NCBI GenBank assembly: GCA_905250075.1
Contig: CAJNOP010000017.1
Span: forward strand, 310,001-374,000
Direction of reading: 5' to 3'
Source: Rotaria sp. Silwood1
Taxonomy: Eukaryota > Rotifera > Eurotatoria > Philodinida > Philodinidae
Length of the DNA stretch: 64,000 nucleotides
Made by a program: the position numbers and the translations under genes. Of the stretch, positions 15,801-27,149 are shown in pieces (the first letter of the stretch is position 1; every line of letters starts with the position of its first letter). Under the pieces are notes generated by a model. It was given only the letters and a program-made list of their open reading frames with translations, made no database searches and was not told where the DNA came from.

Positions 15801-18800
15801 GTACGCGTTCGACTCTGACTACACAATCATCTCTAGGTAATTAATAATAGAAAGAAGAAATGTACTAATAGACAGGATTTCAAGGTTGACTATTCTAGAT
15901 TTACACGCAGTGGAATCAATGATTCAAACACTGAAGGAGCATAGACATCTTTAAAAAAAGTCAAGGATGTTCAGAAATACCCAAACCTTAGTATGCTTCT
16001 ATGACTACTAGTATAGCTTAAGAAACGCTTGAACCATCTCTTTAGAGTAGTTAGTCCCATTCTTTTTTGACCCAAAACTTGATTTCGGGTTGCGCATAAT
16101 GTATGATAACTTCAAGTGCCATGCTCAATTGAAAACATCATTTGACTTTAAACAGCTTTTTGTCACAGGGCTACTAAGTTCAAGAAATTTGGTGTCATAG
16201 CAGTCAGACTGAAACTGTTTTCTTTGACTTAGCGTAACGTGAAATTCTAGTTTCCTTTAATCCTGGCTGCTTACGACTAGGGGGTCTGCAAACTGATCAC
16301 AGTCCCAGTCCCGTCAGAAACGTAATCAGGACTAAATTTTAATTTTTACAGAACCGAGATCGGAACTTAAAACTTTCTAAAACTGGTCCCGTTATATTTT
16401 CTGTTCAAGAACTAGACTACATACACTTACACTTTTTATTCTGTTCTAATTAATGATCTGCAAATAGGCCCTTTTTATTTATGATTGAGACACATTTATG
16501 GATCTGCAAAATCACTTTTTTTCTATTCTCAACGAGAATCATCTTAAGGGTCCTCACTAAAGGTAGTACTCATAGTTCTACAGATCCTACATTTTGATAT
16601 GATCAAAAAGACTGTTGAATGAACATCGAATGAAGCTCACTCATTTCGAGTTTGTATCTATGCCAGAATTGTGAGTTTTGAGAGAATTTCCTAAATTACA
16701 CAACCAGATCCAAGGAAAATTTTGAGGGGGACAAAAAAGTGGTGTTGTTTTTCTTTAGTTTTGATACATGCATATAAAGGTATGCTCATACTGTTAATTT
16801 CTCAAAACCATCAATATTCATTTTGGATGTGTACAAAGAATCATAGAGATTATTAGCAAAATCGTTTTTTCCAGAAACGAAATTAGAACCAGAAGCATAA
16901 AGAGTTTTAACCGAGCCTCGAACCGGGACCAAAATTGTTTAATCGGACCCGAACCGGAGTCTGGATCATAAAAAAATCTTAACCTGGATCGAACACGAGA
17001 CTGGGACCAAAAAAAAAAGGGTGGTCCTATTGATTCCTACTTACGATCTCTCTTTTACCTTGTTCGATTGGGCTGAAATTTGTACCACATGTATTCGAAA
17101 GTAACCTCCAGAAGTAAAACCAGTCGTTTTCACTTTTGACTTCTCTATCTGGATTTAAAGGGTTTTGAAAGTAAGCGTTTTGGTTTTGTCTTTAAGCCTT
17201 CCTTTATACATTTATTTCATAAGAAAAAAGATATCATCAGATTTTCGAAAATGCTTAAAAATACCTCTGAGATATTACAGACTGAGGTATCTCAACAAAA
17301 TTGCAATCGTATCGGATAAAGTTTGATAAGAATCGTAACGCATCAGGTTGTAGTTCTATAGTAAAAAAAGGATTTTCCAAAAAACTCCCTTGAATTTTTT
17401 TTCTGGAACACATGTCTTCTTATTCTAGATGCTGTACAACGGTGAAAATTTTAATCTAATCGGTTGTACTCGCTTTTGGAATCCGAAATGGATCAGAAAA
17501 GAGTAGATGAAAACTCTTCAATGCTCAATACTATCAGAACTGATTGAATAGTACTCGGATACGATACATTCCTACTTCAGACATTCCGTACCTTAATATA
17601 ATATCGAGAGCTAATTGAAATTTTTCATCTTCTATTGCATCAATCTGTTTTAACCATTCGCCTATATGTTGATTTGCTGTATCATCTGTTGTTGTCATAT
17701 GATTATTTTCATTATTGGATAATTGTTTTTTATAGATCTCATCTTCTGCTGATGATATAACAGTCAAACCAAATAAAACATCAAGAATATTCATAACTAA
17801 TTCACAAACTTTTAAATGATACTCTTTACATATAACAGCATGTATACCAGCTAAAATAACACCAAAATTAATTGTACCATTTCGATTAATATATCCATTT
17901 GAACCTTGTGCTTCTTCAATTTCTTCTAAAAATTTATAATTTATTTTTGAATCACTAACACTATATTTTTTCATTGCATATAAATTTGTTATTGGTATAG
18001 TTGCAGATGTTTTTCTTATATTATTATCTAAATCAGCAGATTGACCAATTGTATCTGTATTATTTAATATTGATGTTTTAAATAGTAATAATGTTGGATC
18101 TGTTTGATGAAATCGACTACTTTGTGATAATGAGGATGATGCATGAAATTTCTTATGACGATCAGCATTAGCTAAATCCAAGTGTTCAATACCATTTTCA
18201 TCAATATAATGAATTTTACTACAATGGAAAAAATAAAAATATGAAATTTGTATATCTATACCAAAAAAGATGATAATACTGCAATTACTTCTTTGTTAAT
18301 AATTGTTTTTCTCTTTGATATATAAAAAAGAGAAAACTTATAATTTTAAAACATGAAAGTATTAAATAAGATATTTCATACCGTATTATCTTACAAAAAT
18401 TCATACATTTTTGATTGCATTTTTTACTATGTGAAAATTTATCAGTAAAATATTGAAATGGTATATTTAATAATTTAGTTGATTGTTTAATTGAATTAGA
18501 TGTTGTAGTTGTCATAGATTGTTCTCCAATTATATTATGTGTTATTTGTTCATTAAAATAATTTTTTTCTAAATATTTATAATAATTATATTCATTTAAG
18601 ATACTTAGTTCTGGCATGGAAAGACTTTTAAAACGAAGAATATTTATTGGCAATATACCAGTTGTTAATGCATCAGATAAAACTTCATCTGATATATTAG
18701 TCAGACGTTTATGTAAATATTCTAAACACCATAAATAACCATCGATTAACCATGATGGACTAAATAATGTTCGGATTATTCCAATATCAAAATAAGTTGC

Positions 18801-21111
18801 TAATAGAAGAAATTCTGAAGTGTGTGCTTCAGACGATGAAGGTACATCAGTTGAAGAAGTATATGAAATATTTGGTAGTTGTTGAGAAAAAGGAAAATGT
18901 GAAGGAATAGATGGTGTTGAAACCGATGATGACATATTGGAGATTATATTAGGTAAATCAGCAGCTACAATAAACATTTGCACATAGGAAATTAGTTTTT
19001 TTCAATCAGATAAGTTTCAATTAATTTAAATTTTTTCTTTTTTGATTACCGAAGGCAATATTCAAAGTTTCTAGCTCCGTTTTGATTCTCTCATTTGTCA
19101 TTCGATAGATTATGTTGAGGAAAGAATAAGATTTAAAGAGGTAGGGTCCATGGCCCGCTAATGAAGAACTATGATCGTTTTAGTGCAATTTTCATTGAGA
19201 GCTACTTATTGTCAAACAATAAATAAATCAAGAGTTTTAACCTGAAATTACATTTATAAATAGATTTAATGGTTATTAGAAAGTCCTGGACGTTTTAACG
19301 AAAACGAATATGTCTTTCTGAAAGTATTCAAATTTTAAGTAGATTGAATCATTGTCTTCCTATGATAAATCGTTGTTTTCTTTTTTCGGGAAACTGAATA
19401 TCTTAAGAAAGACTTTTATATTTTCGTTGACACTTTTAGAATTATCTTATGACTGGAAACTCTATTTATAAGCAAAATTTTAGGCAACAACTCTTTATTT
19501 CAGGCTTTTTTGAACATGTGTAGCTCTCAATGAAAATTTCAATAAAACAGCCATAACTTTTCGTCAGTAGACCATGAATCCGAACCATTCAATACTGTGT
19601 CTTATCTAAATATAATCTATCGAATGAGATATACATGAAACAAATCGGAATTGGACACTTCGGTTATTAATATTTAAATAAAAACAAATAATTTCAACCT
19701 GGACTTTGTAGTGATAATGTTACTCGACTTAAATTCGACGCTGAACAAATTGAATTCATATTTACAAGTGGTGCTTGTTTTTGTCTATCATTGTCTGTTA
19801 CTTCATAAACTGAAAGATCAGCTATGGAATTATATGTTGTTGTTGCATTAGAATCTGTAAGTATAGATGTATGTGATTTTTGTTTTTCTTCAGTCTTGAT
19901 TTCCAATTGAAAACAATTTGTATTAGTTGTTTCATTAGAATTAATTGGTACATTTAAAGATAATTGTTTTTTTAAGCCAGATAAATGTTGTTTTTCAGAT
20001 GATGATCTTTGTATTGGTGATTGAATTAAAACTGGTAAACAATGATGTTGATTATTATTATCAATAGAAACTCTTGATTCTTGATAATTATTTGTTAATA
20101 CAATAGGTTTAACAAACGCGTTAAATATACGTACATTTGGTCGATGATATTCAAATAATGGTTGCCAAATAAGACGCATACCTTGAGAAAGATCAGAATT
20201 TGATAAAAATTCTTTTTCATTATTACGTAAATATGTATGAATATATGGAATAAATAAATAAATAAATAATTGTATTGTATTTAATGACAAAGGTTGATCA
20301 TTCGTTTCATTAGAATGTAATATAAGATAATGTAATGTATGAAAAAGACGAATTTCTGTTGAATCTAATAAATGATTAGTTATTGTTGATGAACGATGAG
20401 TTAAATATGATTGATTTCGTTGATATTCAGTTGAATTCATTGTTGGATTAAGAGATATTGATAATGGATGATTAGATGGAATTTGAAGTTGTGTTGAAAA
20501 TGTTGATGAATGAGATTGGGATGGAGCAACAACCAATGATGAATGAATTGGAGGATAAGGTTGTTGCTGCATCTGAACTGAACCAAGATTATGTTCAATT
20601 ACTGATGAACATGCATGTATTACATGTGGAAATGCCTGAGGACAAAGGAAAAAGACATAATTTTATAAACAAAACAAATAGACTAACTGCTTTCATTAAT
20701 AACCATCTTGGAATACTTGATATAGCATCAGTAAGACATGGTGATAAGCCATGTAAGATATTTTGAACAAGTACTCGATCGAAAATCTATATAAATGATA
20801 GATGCAGAAAAAAGTTCCCTTTTCATTACATGAACATTAATATTATATTTACAATAGCAGATGCTTCAGTTAAATTACCAAATTTTTGTTTCAGAAACGG
20901 ACTAGAAATATATTCAATATTTTTTTGATTTTCTTAAATGAAAAAACAATGCTTACCTGCTTTGTCGCCATAAAAATATTTGTATTGGAACAGGAATTGT
21001 GTCTTCATAGTCCGATGATAAATAAGATTTATGCATATTATCACGATGACAAGTTGAAATATTTTCAAAATTTCCATCTAATACAGTGGTTTGTATACTT
21101 CTTTTCGGCAT
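837..21111 (-). CDS. unc80: UNC80 homolog, NALCN channel complex subunit (partial, 3' end off the window)
   Basis: Large scaffold protein that links UNC79 and the NALCN sodium-leak channel at the neuronal membrane (family knowledge). I traced 31 exons whose phases all close, giving 2677 codons: 21111-20957, 20901-20853, 20786-20688, 20635-19699, 18964-18382, 18218-17592, 13449-13321, 13269-13154, 13104-12764, 12715-12619, 12549-12362, 12309-12094, 12038-11933, 11876-11580, 11517-11347, 11283-11164, 9828-9422, 9351-9253, 9188-9050, 8992-8811, 8763-8632, 8570-8384, 8313-8170, 6603-6503, 6443-5662, 4361-4170, 3687-3215, 1989-1686, 1619-1208, 1144-1049, 986-837. Diagnostic stretches include PIQIFLWRQ near the N-terminus, RVLVQNILHGLSP, ITSFLRETYETLP, KDLKQILRKEQAE, YVRDFYFFRRN, CCRQFYILHR and LLDAKSHIRLAYIAHTLLKL, all collinear with vertebrate UNC80 (about 3250 residues). 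The start at 21111 (MPKRS) parallels the vertebrate N-terminus. Roughly the last 600 residues lie beyond base 1. Exon 11 uses the acceptor before 12549; one 20 bases earlier would break the frame. No disabling change was seen. Confidence 0.93.
1990..3214. other. UNC80 intron, 1.2 kb
   Basis: AT-rich sequence between exons 27 and 28, far longer than the gene's usual 50-100-base introns. No coding frame, terminal inverted repeat or tRNA was recognised. Confidence 0.6.
4546..4689. mobile_element. hAT-type MITE in an UNC80 intron
   Basis: A 144-base GC-rich insert in AT-rich intron (4362-5661). Its ends are inverted repeats of 18 bases with one mismatch (CAAAGATGGGCAGCTCCG left; CAGAGATGGGCAGCTCCG on the other strand at the right). 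It is flanked by a perfect 8-base direct duplication CACACAGT at 4538-4545 and 4690-4697. An 8-base duplication with ends starting CA and a GGGCAGCTCC core is typical of hAT elements. There is no coding capacity, so it would depend on a transposase made elsewhere. Confidence 0.88.
6604..8169. other. UNC80 intron, 1.6 kb, with a hairpin
   Basis: Intron between exons 23 and 24. Apart from the inverted repeat at 7813-7881 (listed separately) nothing recognisable was found. The frames open at 6688-6981 and 6945-7130 on the plus strand have no protein-like composition. Confidence 0.55.
7813..7881. repeat. Inverted repeat / hairpin
   Basis: Arms of about 26 bases at 7813-7838 and 7856-7881, both built on CAATAAATAGTTGGTATA and its complement, with a few mismatches and a 17-base loop. 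It may be a very small palindromic MITE or its remnant. No clear target duplication is visible. Confidence 0.6.
9829..11163. other. UNC80 intron, 1.3 kb
   Basis: Intron between exons 16 and 17. No gene seen. A possible old element lies near 10494-10671 but its target duplication could not be confirmed. Confidence 0.5.
14462..15427. mobile_element. TA-flanked Tc1/mariner-like non-autonomous element with long inverted repeats
   Basis: 966 bases bounded by inverted repeats of at least about 130 bases, beginning CAGGGTGTCTCATAAGTTGT at the left and the same sequence on the opposite strand at the right. Both ends are flanked by TA (14460-14461 and 15428-15429), the usual Tc1/mariner target. Parts of the interior are also palindromic (the AAGTAGCGAAAAAATGCA region pairs with its complement nearer the left). 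No transposase reading frame is visible. Confidence 0.85.
16055..17500. repeat. Dispersed repeat copy 1 (interrupted)
   Basis: The outer parts (about 16055-16277 and 17040-17500) are diverged but collinear with 38185-38890. Shared landmarks are TTAGCG, TGCTTACGA, GGGCTGAAATTT/GAGCTGAAATTT and the ACTTTTGAC / ATTTTTGAC segment. In this copy the repeat is split by the element at 16278-17039. Nature of the repeat family unknown; no coding frame was seen. Confidence 0.7.
16278..17039. mobile_element. 762-base insertion inside repeat copy 1, hAT-like
   Basis: Splits a repeat that is uninterrupted at 38185-38890. It is flanked by CTTACGAC (16270-16277) and CTTACGAT (17040-17047), an 8-base duplication with one mismatch. 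It begins TAGGGGGTCTGCAAACTG and ends with TCCTA, so only the outermost TAGG is shared as a terminal repeat. The interior has several GGTCCC/GGGACC-type motifs in both orientations near its ends. No transposase was seen; the hAT assignment rests on the duplication length. Confidence 0.7.
18965..19698. other. UNC80 intron, 0.7 kb
   Basis: Intron between exons 4 and 5. Nothing recognisable inside. Confidence 0.6.
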
Positions 21112-21125
21112 TGGAAAGAAATAAT
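21112..21125 (-). promoter_or_regulatory. Putative 3' splice acceptor / short leader upstream of UNC80 start
   Basis: On the minus strand a run of T ends in GTAG at 21126, and only 14 bases separate it from the ATG at 21111. It is either the acceptor of a 5'UTR intron or a spliced-leader trans-splice site. The same arrangement recurs at the other genes in the window. Confidence 0.55.
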
Positions 21126-21129
21126 CTAC

Positions 21130-24100
21130 AAAAAAAAAACAAGACTCATTGTCGATGCATAACATATTTTATTACATAATTAAAAAAAAATAATTATCAA
21201 AAATATTAATTAGACAAAAGCAGATTAAGACTTATCATTTATCCGCTTCTTAATGATATGAATTTGAGATAGAAGAGCATCATCTTGTATTAATATAGAA
21301 ATGATTTTTTATTCTCACTTTTAATGTTAGGATTCAACAACTTCAATTTTACATAAGTAGTTTTTCAAAGTATTCTAAGTCATACATTCGATACTAAGTT
21401 TTAAAAAAATTAATAAGAATTTTTATGAATAGAGTACCTAATGAAGGAACATTGTTTGATGCCATTTGGCTTTTGAATCGGAGCCTATGTGTATCATGCA
21501 GACGCTAATAAATTATGAATATCCTCAAAAGACTTCGTGTTTGAAGTTTCTTTTTGATGAGATATCAAATTTTTAGTTTATATTCCCTCTAGAATCTCAC
21601 TTTTGCAGCAAACTCATATTCTTGAATTTTCTTTTAAAACTTTGTCCACATAACGACCTAAATTAGACAAACCTGCATGAAGAATCGTTAGAATTTTTTT
21701 TGACAAATTTTCTTCAAGATATGAAAATTTCAAAAATTACATACTATATTTACTATCTATGGACAGAACCTCTACCTTGACAGGTTCACATGTAATGAGG
21801 AAGCTTCTGCATGTGTCAAATCACTTCTCCACCGAAGTGATATTCATTTGATGACTGCTAGTGAGTAATAGAAAAGTTTTGGATAGTTTGGTTTTTCGAA
21901 CCTTCGTTCTTGAGATATATCGAAATTCTACTGAATGTTTCAATAAAAAGCCGAAGTCATGTGGAAAATCAAATTTTGGCTTTAAACTTTGAAGGAACGA
22001 AGTTCTTAATGAGATTAGTTGATTGGGTGACTAGTATTCCCTTTCTGAAGACGTAAGTATATGAACGAAATTTACTGGTATATATAAGAAAGTTTCAAAT
22101 ATTCTTTATTGTAAGATAGAAGATATCAGAAAAGCTACAACTTGTTATTTGAATCTACATGATGTACATAGTCACGACTTAAAAACTTTTTGCTACCTGA
22201 AAATGTTCCCTCATAAACAAAAATAAATTATTATCCGTAATAATTAAAAGCAGAAGAAACCTATTCATCTTACGTCGCACAACGTTTTTCTTTATCCATC
22301 TACAATATAAGAATCGAATACGAACGACAAAAAAAGAAGAAGAAGAAGCAATCTATTATACACAGTGATTTTTATTTAGATGCATATAGTTCTCATGATG
22401 AGCGAGAAATATGATTTATTGAATATGTCAGTTTTGTTTGATTGTTCAAAGGAAGACAAAGTCATGTAATATTAGAAAAGATGGTTTGTTTAAAGAAATA
22501 AAAACATTCAACATGCTTAATATATCGAATTAATGTACCAATATTAACTTTCCAAAAAACATTAAAATTTAACTGAACATATTCTTTTCTAAATTGCATA
22601 ATAAAGTTTTTTAAATTTACCTTTTTTTTTATGAATGACATACAATGGTTCGAGTAATCATAAAAGGTATATATTCTGACATGACATGCTATCGTATTAA
22701 TAGATGTTTGATTATATTTGAATATGACAAGCAAACATTCAGATTTCGTAAGGATGAACTTCTTGTATTTATTTGTTTACAATATAATAAAATAATGACT
22801 AAATATAGATGATTTCCATTAGTGAATAAATTGAATTCATGATTATAATTAATTTGATTATATGAAAAAAAAGCTTTTACTTAAACTACTGAAGAATTGT
22901 AAAGATTCTTTTTTACTATGATAAACAACATTTGAATAATAAAGGCTGATCGAAAAGTTTCGATCGCTTTAAGTAAATCAAGAATATCTATAACAAATCT
23001 ATACATAGTTAATTGATTGAAATATGTAATTTTGAAGGGAAAGATCAGAGTTATGTTCTACAAAAAGAAAAGAGATATTTAAAAGTGCATAAATATAGTA
23101 CGATATCATAGTCATTTTACTAATGTTAAGCAAATATTTTTATCTTACAGTTTTTAACAAAAATAAAAGAAAAATTTCTAAGAATAGTTCTATAGCGTTT
23201 ATACTCATAGAAGTTTTTAATCAGGTCTATCTATTTTAATGAAATAATATTCATCATCTTTGCTGATTATGATTTCAGTTTTTGTAACATTTCATATTGT
23301 TATTATGAGGTTTACTGTTTCCAGTTGATCACGACTAATAAATGATCGAAAATTTTTGAGATACCATGTTTGTTCACATTTGATTGTCTAAAAAGTAGAA
23401 TCGATGAGTTAGGACCAGAACTTTGTGCTCTTTTTGAATATGAGCTTAGAAATTTGGTCTCAATTTTTATTGGAGAATAGTAAAATAATCTTTGAAAAGC
23501 TCTAAAAATTAGTTAGGTAAACGACAATTTTTTTTATTTTCACTATTGTGATTCGAAACTAAAATTTGAATTTTTATTTACATGAGTCAGTCGATGTAAG
23601 TCACGATCGATTTTGCTCAATCCGAGAGCCGAAACTTTTGATTGCACTCTAAAATACTCCTTTGCTTCGTAGTGCTTGAAAAGAAAGTTTGATCTATATT
23701 CAAAATAAGTATAAAGTTTTGGTTCCTAACTTATAGCTTTTTATTCGTCTGAAATATTTTCTAGAGATGCAAAATTAACCAAACATCTTGTCTAAAAACT
23801 TTCCAATCACTAGTTATACCAGTTTCCTGGATTGATCTTTTTAATAGTGGTATTTAAAAAAATTCTAGTATTCATTTCAAAGCCGAATAGATTATTAGTG
23901 GCCAATTGAATACTTGAAAAGTATTCTTCGACAAGATTTAAGTATATACAAATTTCATTCATTACATCGCGTCAGATAAAAAAAAAAAAACTTTGAGGTA
24001 TTGAAAAAAATGTAGTGTAGAAAAATGTGAAAAAATGATTAAGAATATTTCAAAAAGGCTAAAAGCAATCGTCCGAAAACAAGGAATCAATGTATCACAA

Positions 24101-25731
24101 CATTTGATTATTGGTATTTATACAAAATGTCATCTGATAAACTTATAAATCATTTCAATACTTGAATAGAAAAAGCTTCTTTTTTTATTTATGTCAAAAA
24201 ATGTAAGATGAAAATATTCACTCAAGTTTAGTAAAATGATCATAATATTGTACTACATTTATGAATTTCGAAGTAATTTGTTTTTTTTTTCAAATGATAA
24301 CTCTGTTCTACTCTACCCGATATGATTGATTTACTGAAAGAAGTCGAAACTTTTCGATTACCCTTTATTTTCATTTTAGTTTATGTTTCATAATGAAAAA
24401 AGAATTATATTTGTCATATATCACCATAAATTACTTAAATAGAAATCACAGAATGAACTCCAATTGACAAGTATTTCAAAGCATGTCCTGATATTTGTCA
24501 CGATATTTCATCATGAAGAATTTCTTTTGACATTGTTATCTAGGTGTGCATATTGTAGTTGACAAAAGCATTCTTTTTTCTTCTGTCTATCTTGTTCCAT
24601 TAATAAGTTTTATTATCTAATACGTCAAGCAATTCTTTTCATTGAATATATTCTTCAGGATTTTTTTTTAGATAGATTCAATTTCATCTCTTTCGTAAAT
24701 GAAATACTCTTGTTTTCTTGTTTGTTAAATATATTTTAACAAAAAATTATAATTGAATTTTTATCAATTTACTAGAGGAATTTCTTTTTTACATTATACT
24801 GTATTATATTTGTGATGAACTAACATATGTCATCCAACATGTGATTCAAAATTTTCATTGATAAAAAAAAGAACTATTGAAAAGGAATGTAAATAAAGTT
24901 CAGATCAAAAATTTAGACAAATACAACACACATTAATGTTAAAAAACCTCGAAAAGAAAGAACCTCAAATTATGAATATATACATCATTCAATAAAAAGG
25001 GAAATATCTTTCTTCTTATTCGCAAATACTAACATTTGTTTAATCAATTCATCGTTATCAAAAAAAATCTGATGATCACATAAAGAAATTACAAATATGC
25101 ATTTATCGATTTGTAACAGCAGGAATATTCTGAGATGGCTGAATTTGAGGGACTAGGCGTTTTTTTAGGAACTGATGAATGATAAAAAGTTGGAACTCCA
25201 CTATTGAAAAACAAAAGTTGTTCAAAGATGGAACAGACATCTCCTCTACTTCAAAGTGCATCTGTATTACTGACAAGAAAATAAATCCTGATGTAAATTT
25301 GTTCTTTTTTTTAACCGGGACTCTAGGAATCGCATATACTCTTGATAGAAAATAATTGAGATCAACGATAAAAGTGTCTACTGTTTCTTTCTTGAGACTG
25401 TTATGAGTAAAAGCCCTATACTTTAGAATTTTTCTTCATTTCAAATAGAAAAACAAGCAAAGAAATCTGAAATTTTTTTACAATATACTGTTCTACTACA
25501 AGCTTATCTGTCAAAATGTTGAATTACTCTTTTCTACTGTACTGAATGATACTGTAAGACCATTTTGAAAACTCTGTATGCTATAAAATGTAAATCTTTT
25601 TCTAATTGACTCATAGCTCGTTAAAGATCAAAAAAACTATACATAATCGAATATGAGACTAATCTTTTCGAGATATTTAAACATACTACACAATATATAT
25701 GTATATACAAAAAAGTTTGTTTTGCATTTTT
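21130..25731. other. Gene-free stretch upstream of UNC80
   Basis: About 4.6 kb with no supported gene. It should contain the UNC80 promoter and the tetraspanin 3' UTR. A mariner-like element occupies 22942-24365; otherwise AT-rich unique-looking sequence. Confidence 0.55.
22942..24365. mobile_element. Mariner-like element, decayed or non-autonomous
   Basis: 1424 bases with roughly 40-base imperfect inverted repeats: left starts AAGGCTGATCGAAAAGTTTC, right (other strand) AAGGGTAATCGAAAAGTTTC, both continuing to AGTAAATCAA. TA flanks both ends (22940-22941 and 24366-24367). The GATCGAAAAGTTTCG core resembles mariner ends and the length is close to a full mariner. I saw no readable transposase or catalytic motifs in any frame, so it is either decayed or filled with other sequence. 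Confidence 0.8.
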
Positions 25732-27120
25732 TTAAGCATTTGCATTAATCGTTGGACGCGGCTCATAGAGAACACTGGAGCTATTTTCATCTGAATCATA
25801 ACCATCAGGTGCATCATTCACTGGTGAACTTTTCATACCAGTATATGGATAACGTTGTGTAATAGTTTTTGTTTGATTCTTATTTGTATTATTGTTCATT
25901 GAACGAAGTGATGTCATTGATTGTGTATGTATGATGCGTTTTCTATCATCAGCTTCATCACGTAATTGAATGAATTCTTTACGATTTTGCTGAAATACAA
26001 ACATCATATAAACACCCATAAATACTCCAAATAAACTCATAAATATATTTTCCCAAAATCCACGTCGATACCAATATTTCATTAATGGACCACAACCACG
26101 TGTATTAACAACTTTTGGATCTGGATTAATTAACATATTTTTACCACAACTAAAAGTTCTTTGATACTAATAAAATAAATTTAAATAAAGAATAATGAAG
26201 GCAAAAAAAAAAACAAGGACAAACTTTATGACAACATGTATCAGGCAAATCAGTTTTATATGAAGCTGCATAATCAAGATAAGAATTCCAACCACAACAA
26301 TTAAAATCTCTTTGACGTCTAAAAGAAAAAACAAAAAATAAATTATTTAAAAAAAAAATGATCTCTATTATTCATTCTTACTGATTAACAAATGCAGTCA
26401 AAATAAAAACACGTGGTGGTACACGACCCATTGTTACCAAATTAAATGCTTGTTCGCGATACTTTAATTCTTTAAAAGCATTACCTTTAAAACGAAGTCT
26501 TTCAAGTAAAAATGTTTCTTTTGTTAAAAATCCTGCATTCATATTTATCATTGTTATAGCAAACCAAGCTAAACCACCAAGTATTGTTATTATAGCTAAA
26601 ACAAATAATGAATATGGAACATATTGCATAAGAAATATATTTCGACGACGAAAACCATGAATTTGTAATGCAATAACTAAATTTACAAAAATAATTCATT
26701 ATTTTATATCAATTGAAGGTTCTTTTTTGTTTTTTTTTTTTTGATTTTACTTGTAAGAAGAACAAAACCATATATATAAATCAATGAAAGATAAGCACGA
26801 GTTATTGTTAAACGATCCCAATAATAAATGAAAAAATTAAATTCAATCTAAAATAAGTAAAATAAAGATTTAATTCATTTCAAAAAAAAAAAATTCATTA
26901 TACCCAAGCCATTGTATAATCAGTCCAAATCGTCCATTCTTCAAAGAAACCCCAATAGATGGACATTGAAACGATGATAAAAATGGCAAAAGCTAATAAA
27001 AAGCCATTTATACCCATGAGAAAACGATATTTGCTCTAAACAAATTAAAATTCAAACATTAATTTTTGAAAATTCAGCACTAGATCGTACTCGTTGGCGT
27101 TGTCCATAAGTAGGAGCCAT
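25732..27120 (-). CDS. Tetraspanin
   Basis: Four-pass membrane organiser of the tetraspanin family, 360 residues. Exons 27120-27091, 27035-26904, 26847-26751, 26676-26382, 26318-26225 and 26166-25732 join with closed phases. Visible features: TM1 (RFLMGINGFLLAFAIFII), TM2 around AYLSLIYIYGFVLL, TM3 (SLFVLAIITILGGLAWFAI), then a large extracellular loop with the family's CCG signature (DFNCCGW), a PDTCC pair, and a later RGCG, giving the paired cysteines for disulfides. TM4 (NIFMSLFGVFMGVYMMF) is followed by a long polar cytoplasmic tail of about 100 residues ending NANA. The start is the first ATG after an acceptor-like TATTAG. Which tetraspanin subfamily it belongs to I cannot say; partners are unknown. 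The tail is longer than in most tetraspanins. Confidence 0.93.
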
Positions 27121-27149
27121 TTTGAAATTAGGTTTAATTGGAATGAAAA

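Larger units (their letters stand above)
13450..17591. other. UNC80 intron, 4.1 kb, transposon-loaded
   Basis: The longest intron of the gene, between exons 6 and 7. The phase-2 junction joins ..LALDIILR to ILKRLGC.., matching the continuous family sequence. It contains a TA-flanked inverted-repeat element (14462-15427), a dispersed repeat copy (about 16055-17500) and a further element inside that repeat (16278-17039). Insertions plausibly account for much of its length. Confidence 0.8.

Noticed and set aside
20476..20766. 96-codon plus-strand frame over the UNC80 5' exons
   Set aside because: Antisense shadow of UNC80 exons 3-4, which match the family with correct splice phases.
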